Below, piece after piece: positions 59,600 to 64,000 of a stretch of DNA of 64,000 nt. The stretch comes from Comamonadaceae bacterium (GTDB lineage Bacteria > Pseudomonadota > Gammaproteobacteria > Burkholderiales > Burkholderiaceae_C). Location of the stretch: positions 29,697 to 93,696 of the forward strand of contig CANFYL010000001.1 in assembly GCA_947451285.1 (NCBI GenBank). The letters are read 5' to 3'. The notes beneath the pieces were generated by a model. The model searched no databases. It was not told the DNA's origin and worked only from the letters and a program-made list of their open reading frames with translations. The number at the start of each line of letters is the position of its first letter. The stretch's first letter is position 1. Position numbers and translations under genes: made by a program.

Positions 59600-60787
59600 T
59601 TAGAAAGCCACGATCGGTGTTGTCCCACCTTGAACTGATTTGCCACTGATGGACACAAAGACTTTGCGTCCGTAAAAGAAAGGCAAGCCCCAGTCAAACG
59701 AAGAGCCCATCCCCGCTAAGTTGGGTTGAACTGCATAAGAGCTGCTCAGGGCTTCGGCACTGCCAACTTTGAACGTCACTGTTTTTGAGGTGCCTCCACT
59801 GCTGATCGTTGCTGTCTTCGTGAGATCCGAACTGGGGCAATAAAACCCCAATGAATAACTGCATTGCGTGAGTGTGTAGTCGGTAAAAAACAAACCATTT
59901 GACCCACTGTCTATGAAACTCTGTGTGTAAGCACGTCCCGCATAGGTGGTTGTGAGGTAACCGTTTGCATCAAGCTTGAAGACCGACTCAGAGGTAATTG
60001 AATTGCTGGCGTTGGTGTCAATGCCGAAAACCAGAGTACCCACCGCACTGATTTGTCCAATCGGGTCAACAGACTGCAAGCTGATCACCACACCGTTGTC
60101 GTTGGTGGGCAGCATGGCCACTGGATTTGTGACTTGAGCACTCAACGCAACAGCGGTGGGTGAGCACGGCAGAGTGGAACACACGTAATAGCGTGCCGTG
60201 ACTGCACGCAAAGCGCAGCTGGGGCAATCTTGTTGAAATGATCCAATGCCGAGAATGCCATTGGCTCCCAATACGGATTGCGTGTTCATTGCGGGTCCCC
60301 CGCCACTTGAGCATGAACTTGGAATTTGCGCGTAATTGCCGTCTATGACTTGAATAGGAACGGCGGGTGCAGTTTGATTTGCCAATTTCACATCCGCGTT
60401 GTAAATACCGCCCCATGTAAACCCACTGATGAAGTGTGCGCATTCTGCGAGTGGGCCATTGTTGATTTGGGTTTGCGTCAAGGGGATTGAAACGGAAGAT
60501 GAAACCAGCCTCAGACCATAGGAGCCCGTATCCACCAAGATATGTGGAATGGTCTGGCAATTGGTGGTTTGAGGCTGACAAATCTCTAAACTGACAAAGG
60601 CTTGATTTGGGTAGTTGGAGCTTGCAGACCATTTCTCAACCGTTATCTTGACTGCATTGGGATTGTCAAATGCAAAAGAGCTAGCAAGACCTGAACCGTC
60701 GGTGCTTGCCGATGACCCAGAGCCGCCCCCGCAACCGGTGAGTACGATCACTGCAAAAATAAAAGCACCGAACAGACGCACTGGCAT
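59600..60787 (-). CDS. DUF3443-family lipoprotein
   Basis: Lipobox VLTGCGGG; CQTIPHILVDTGSYGLRLVSS; SNGLFFTD. Confidence 0.85.
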   Translation of the reverse strand: MPVRLFGAFIFAVIVLTGCGGGSGSSASTDGSGLASSFAFDNPNAVKITVEKWSASSNYPNQAFVSLEICQPQTTNCQTIPHILVDTGSYGLRLVSSSVSIPLTQTQINNGPLAECAHFISGFTWGGIYNADVKLANQTAPAVPIQVIDGNYAQIPSSCSSGGGPAMNTQSVLGANGILGIGSFQQDCPSCALRAVTARYYVCSTLPCSPTAVALSAQVTNPVAMLPTNDNGVVISLQSVDPIGQISAVGTLVFGIDTNASNSITSESVFKLDANGYLTTTYAGRAYTQSFIDSGSNGLFFTDYTLTQCSYSLGFYCPSSDLTKTATISSGGTSKTVTFKVGSAEALSSSYAVQPNLAGMGSSFDWGLPFFYGRKVFVSISGKSVQGGTTPIVAF

Positions 60788-61243
60788 TTACTTGATGTCT
60801 TCAAGACTCACACCCTGGGGTGCAAGTGTCGGTAAAAAAGCAACCCCAAAGAAATGGTTCATGCGACCACCTGTTTGCACCACAAAATCAGGCGTATTGA
60901 TTGCAACTGGAGCCCTTGCAGAGGACGGTTGGGAGAGCGCGAACTGATATCGTCCGGCGAACGAGCCCAACATGGATGACATGTTGGGCTTGCTTTCGCC
61001 AGCCCAAGCTAAGCCAAACACAAGACCGGTCGCATTCAAATATTCATGAACCTCTATCTCATCTTGTGTGATGATTTTTTGAATGGAGTAAACGAACGGT
61101 TTTGGTGAGGTCAGCGCACTGCTGCTTTTCACCCAAGCGCTGTGACTTTGAGTGAGGGACGCTGCGCCCAGCTCTGCATGAACAGATGTCATCACAAGGC
61201 TCGTGAAAAAGAGCCAGCACATGAATTGAAGAATGCGTTGCAT
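60788..61243 (-). CDS. DUF2844-family exported protein
   Basis: Signal peptide; EVHEYLNATGLVFGLAWAGESKPNMSSMLGSFAGRYQ; immediately upstream of the DUF3443 gene. Confidence 0.82.
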   Translation of the reverse strand: MQRILQFMCWLFFTSLVMTSVHAELGAASLTQSHSAWVKSSSALTSPKPFVYSIQKIITQDEIEVHEYLNATGLVFGLAWAGESKPNMSSMLGSFAGRYQFALSQPSSARAPVAINTPDFVVQTGGRMNHFFGVAFLPTLAPQGVSLEDIK

Positions 61244-61349
61244 CGGCTCATCTTAAACCTATAGCGTCCATTGACCTGGTGGGTGCTGCCTCAATCATGT
61301 GCGCTTTGTAGTCGTGTTTCACCCAGAACCACGAGGTAAACGCCTGGTG

Positions 61350-62051
61350 TTACAAGGGCAAAGCATCAAAGGTTTCGTAAGTCTTCTTCAACCAGTTTTT
61401 GACGCGTTGACGCTCTAGCAAACCCAGTGAGTCAGCGCCTGTGGGATGGTTCAAGGCGGCCCAAAAACTCGCGTTCTGGCGGTCGATTTTTCGCATGCTG
61501 GCTTCTTGCAACAAGCCCAAGCTCACCACGCGTGCACCAAACCGTGATGCTTTTTCTAAAGCAGGTGACTGATCCAGTTGAGAAAAATCGCTGCCACGTC
61601 CTAAGTTTTTCACGACCACATAGTTCGGAGCTGAGCCAAAGGTGTCGACCAACTTGTCCAACAAATCGACCGAATCTTTGCCTGGATCTGCAATGTGCCA
61701 GAAATTCACGGCCACGCCCATGTCAGCCATCACCGCAAACAAATCAGAGTCTTTCGCCCACCGCGCCAAGGGAGCGGCAGTTTGCGCTGCAAGGTCGACG
61801 ATCACGCTTTGGGTTTTGCCTGCAAAGTTTTGTTCCAGGGCGGCAGCGATCAAGTCCAAGCTTTCGTAGCTGTCAATGACCACGGGTGAGGCAAAGTCTT
61901 CGTAAAAACGAATGAATGAGGTGTGTGATCGGTCCGTGTCAAACCCTGTGAACAGTGCGTTTTTGTCGATGAAGTATTGCGCGAGAACGCGAGCCACCAC
62001 AGATTTTCCAACGCCGCCCTTTTCGCCACCGATGAAATTGAGAGAACTCAT
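61350..62051 (-). CDS. ParA/MinD-like P-loop ATPase
   Basis: Deviant Walker A GGEKGGVGKSVVARVLAQYF; VIVDLAAQ. Confidence 0.85.
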   Translation of the reverse strand: MSSLNFIGGEKGGVGKSVVARVLAQYFIDKNALFTGFDTDRSHTSFIRFYEDFASPVVIDSYESLDLIAAALEQNFAGKTQSVIVDLAAQTAAPLARWAKDSDLFAVMADMGVAVNFWHIADPGKDSVDLLDKLVDTFGSAPNYVVVKNLGRGSDFSQLDQSPALEKASRFGARVVSLGLLQEASMRKIDRQNASFWAALNHPTGADSLGLLERQRVKNWLKKTYETFDALPL

Positions 62052-62270
62052 AATTTTTTCTTTGAAGGTTTGACATACACAAGCAAGATCGCTTGATGTG
62101 TCTAGATTGCAAGAAGCATGCGCAGCAGATCAAGAGCGCTGGCATTTAATTTGCCTTGAATTGGTGCGAATTCTCTTTGTCCTGCGATCGCAGAGCGTCG
62201 TGCCATGAGCTTGCGTCAGGGGGTTCACCACTTGTGTGCAAGATTCATTTTTTAGCGCTGAATTGGTGCG

Positions 62271-62416
62271 ATTGCATGCAATTTATGCCGCCTTGCTATT
62301 TTTTTCAGCAAGATGATCGATTCATCTGCTTCGTACAAAGTCGAAATAGTCATTAGAAAACATAGGTTTATGAAATACATGTGGCATTGCATGCAAGTTG
62401 GCACATTGCATGCAAT
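62271..62416. promoter_or_regulatory. Three ATTGCATGCAA(T) palindromes upstream of the solute-binding protein gene
   Basis: ATTGCATGCAAT at 62271-62282, ATTGCATGCAAG at 62386-62397, ATTGCATGCAAT at 62405-62416. Confidence 0.6.
62399..62414 (+). promoter_or_regulatory. Candidate sigma-54-type promoter
   Basis: TGGCACATTGCATGCA has GG-N10-GC spacing and is close to TGGCACGNNNNTTGCA. Confidence 0.4.
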
Positions 62417-62449
62417 CAGTGGGTTGTCTTTTTCACTTTGGAGCCCCGC

Positions 62450-64000
62450 ATGAAATTTGTCCCACAGCAGCTGCCGCATTGGTTGGTGGCCTTGCCTATT
62501 GCTTTGGCATTGCACGCAGGCGTGCAGGCAGAAACGGTTGCCCGCTACGGCATTTCCATGGCCGACATTCCTTTGACCACCGGCCAGCCTGACCGAGGCG
62601 CCGGGGCTTACCAATTCACCGGGCACACCCTGTATGACCCGCTGGTGGCCTGGGAAGCCAACATCGGCACACGTCCCGGCAAGCTGGTGCCTGGTTTGGC
62701 CAGTGCCTGGAAGGCCGATGTCAAAGACCCCAAAAAATGGCTCTTCACCTTGCGCAAAGGTGTGAAGTTCCATGATGGCTCCGACTTCAAAGCCGATGCA
62801 GTGGTGTGGAACTTGGACAAGGTGTTGGCCGACAAGTCGCCCCAGTTCGATGCCAAGCAAAGCGCCCAAGTGCGTCCTCGCATTCCGTCCATCGCATCGT
62901 ACCGCGTGGTCGACGAGTACACGGTAGAGATCACCACCAAAGACGTGGATGCCTTGTTTCCCTACCAGTTGCCATGGTTCTTGATCTCCAGCCCAGCGCA
63001 GTGGGAAAAGATGGGCCGTGACTGGAGCAAAGTGGCAGGTCAGCCTTCGGGCACCGGCCCCTTCAAGCTCGACAAGCTGGTGGCACGTGAGCGTGCTGAC
63101 TTGGTCAAGAACGCCGCCTACTGGGACAAGACACGCATGGCCAAGACCGACCGCATTGTGTTGGTGCCGATTCCCGATGCCATGACCCGTGCCAATGCTT
63201 TGTTGAACGGCCAGGTTGACATCATCGAAACGCCACCGCCGGATGTGCTGCCGCAGCTCAAGAGCTCGGGCTTCAAGATTGTGCAAAACGTCACACCCCA
63301 TGTGTGGCCTTACCACTTCTCCACGCTGCCCGGTTCACCTTGGACCGACATCCGCGTGCGCAAAGCCGCCAACTTGGCGATTGACCGCGAGGCCATCGTC
63401 AAGCTGCTCAACGGTTTGGCCACACCCGCCAAAGGTCAGCTCGACAGCACCAGCCCATGGTTTGGCAAGCCTTCGTTCAAGATCACCTACGACGTGAAAG
63501 CGGCCAAGGCCTTGATGGCCCAAGCCGGTTACAGCCCTGCCAAACCGCTCAAGGCCAAAGTGATCATTGCCCAAGGTGGCACCGGTCAGATGTTGTCGCT
63601 GCCGATGAACGAGTTCATTCAGCAAAGCTTGGCCGAAATTGGTATTCAGCTGGAGTTCGAAGTGGTGGAGTTGGAGAACCTCTACCTGCACTGGCGCAGT
63701 GGGGCCAAGGCCGACATGAACGGTGGCAAGGGCATCACCGCCATCAACTTGGGCTATGTGACGGCCGATCCGTTTTATGCCATCACGCGTTTTGTGGACA
63801 GTCGCTACATCGCGCCCAACGGCGTGAACTGGGGTGGCTACAACAACCCCAAAGTGGACGGCGCCATCGACACGATTCGCAAGAACTTTGACACCAAGAT
63901 TCAAGACAAGCTGTTGGCCGAGATTCACGAAACCATGGTGGACGACGCCTTGATGCTGTGGGTGGTGCATGACACCAACCCGCACGCCATGTCCGCCAAA
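62450..64000 (+). CDS. ABC transporter substrate-binding protein, family 5 (peptide/opine type), 3'-truncated by window
   Basis: Open frame from ATG 62450 to the window end (not in the ORF track because no stop is reached): MKFVPQQLPHWLVALPIALALHAGVQAETVARYGISM...YDPLVAWEANIGTRPGKLVPGLASAWKADVKDPKKWLFTLRKGVKFHDGSDF. Confidence 0.92.
   Translation, partial: MKFVPQQLPHWLVALPIALALHAGVQAETVARYGISMADIPLTTGQPDRGAGAYQFTGHTLYDPLVAWEANIGTRPGKLVPGLASAWKADVKDPKKWLFTLRKGVKFHDGSDFKADAVVWNLDKVLADKSPQFDAKQSAQVRPRIPSIASYRVVDEYTVEITTKDVDALFPYQLPWFLISSPAQWEKMGRDWSKVAGQPSGTGPFKLDKLVARERADLVKNAAYWDKTRMAKTDRIVLVPIPDAMTRANALLNGQVDIIETPPPDVLPQLKSSGFKIVQNVTPHVWPYHFSTLPGSPWTDIRVRKAANLAIDREAIVKLLNGLATPAKGQLDSTSPWFGKPSFKITYDVKAAKALMAQAGYSPAKPLKAKVIIAQGGTGQMLSLPMNEFIQQSLAEIGIQLEFEVVELENLYLHWRSGAKADMNGGKGITAINLGYVTADPFYAITRFVDSRYIAPNGVNWGGYNNPKVDGAIDTIRKNFDTKIQDKLLAEIHETMVDDALMLWVVHDTNPHAMSAK

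Noticed and set aside
59362-59697. 111-aa minus-strand ORF containing GRNRTHDPLVRSQVLYPAELQPL
   Set aside because: It is the antisense translation of the tRNA-Arg gene and its terminator, a familiar spurious annotation.
62252-63316. 354-aa minus-strand ORF at the right end
   Set aside because: Antisense to the solute-binding protein, whose plus-strand frame has a signal peptide and family-5 motifs.
1-64000. CRISPR arrays, IS elements or transposases
   Set aside because: No regularly spaced repeats and no transposase-like ORFs seen.

Overview
The window (probably betaproteobacterial, Burkholderiales-like; inferred, not tested) is dominated by a same-strand hybrid PKS/NRPS operon of 11 genes at 1..36745. 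The left end is cut inside a fatty-acyl-AMP ligase. Gene order: [FAAL C-term]-ACP-KS-AT-DH-KR-ACP; KS-AT-DH-KR-ACP; KS-AT-DH-MT-KR-ACP; KS-(dead AT remnant)-AT; a four-gene FkbK/J/I/H-type cassette for hydroxymalonyl-ACP with no O-methyltransferase; an unrecognised seven-repeat putative beta-propeller protein; ACP-aminotransferase-C-A-T; and KS-AT-KR-ACP. Read colinearly this predicts a lipo-amino-acid/peptide carrying a 3-amino-2-hydroxy-4-methyl (poly)unsaturated acyl chain, one NRPS residue (manual A-domain code is Asn-like) and one further ketide. No terminal TE domain is seen. A minus-strand block (36740..49509) has cysD-cysNC (PAPS supply), two orphan periplasmic binding proteins, an SPFH protein, a SyrD/PvdE-type ABC exporter, a TolC-family protein, a type II thioesterase and two DUF697-like paralogs. 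It is followed by a two-component system. Further right are a polyprenyl-phospho-arabinose (DprE1/DprE2/UbiA-HAD/GtrA/GT-C-like) cassette, tRNA-Arg(ACG), a DUF3443/DUF2844 pair, a ParA-like ATPase and the 5' part of a family-5 solute-binding protein gene. The most interesting observations are the AT-remnant-plus-new-AT module next to the hydroxymalonyl cassette, the alternating seven-repeat protein inside the operon, and the unusual exporter/SPFH/DUF697/PAPS neighbourhood. All assignments come from reading motifs by eye; no database searches were run.
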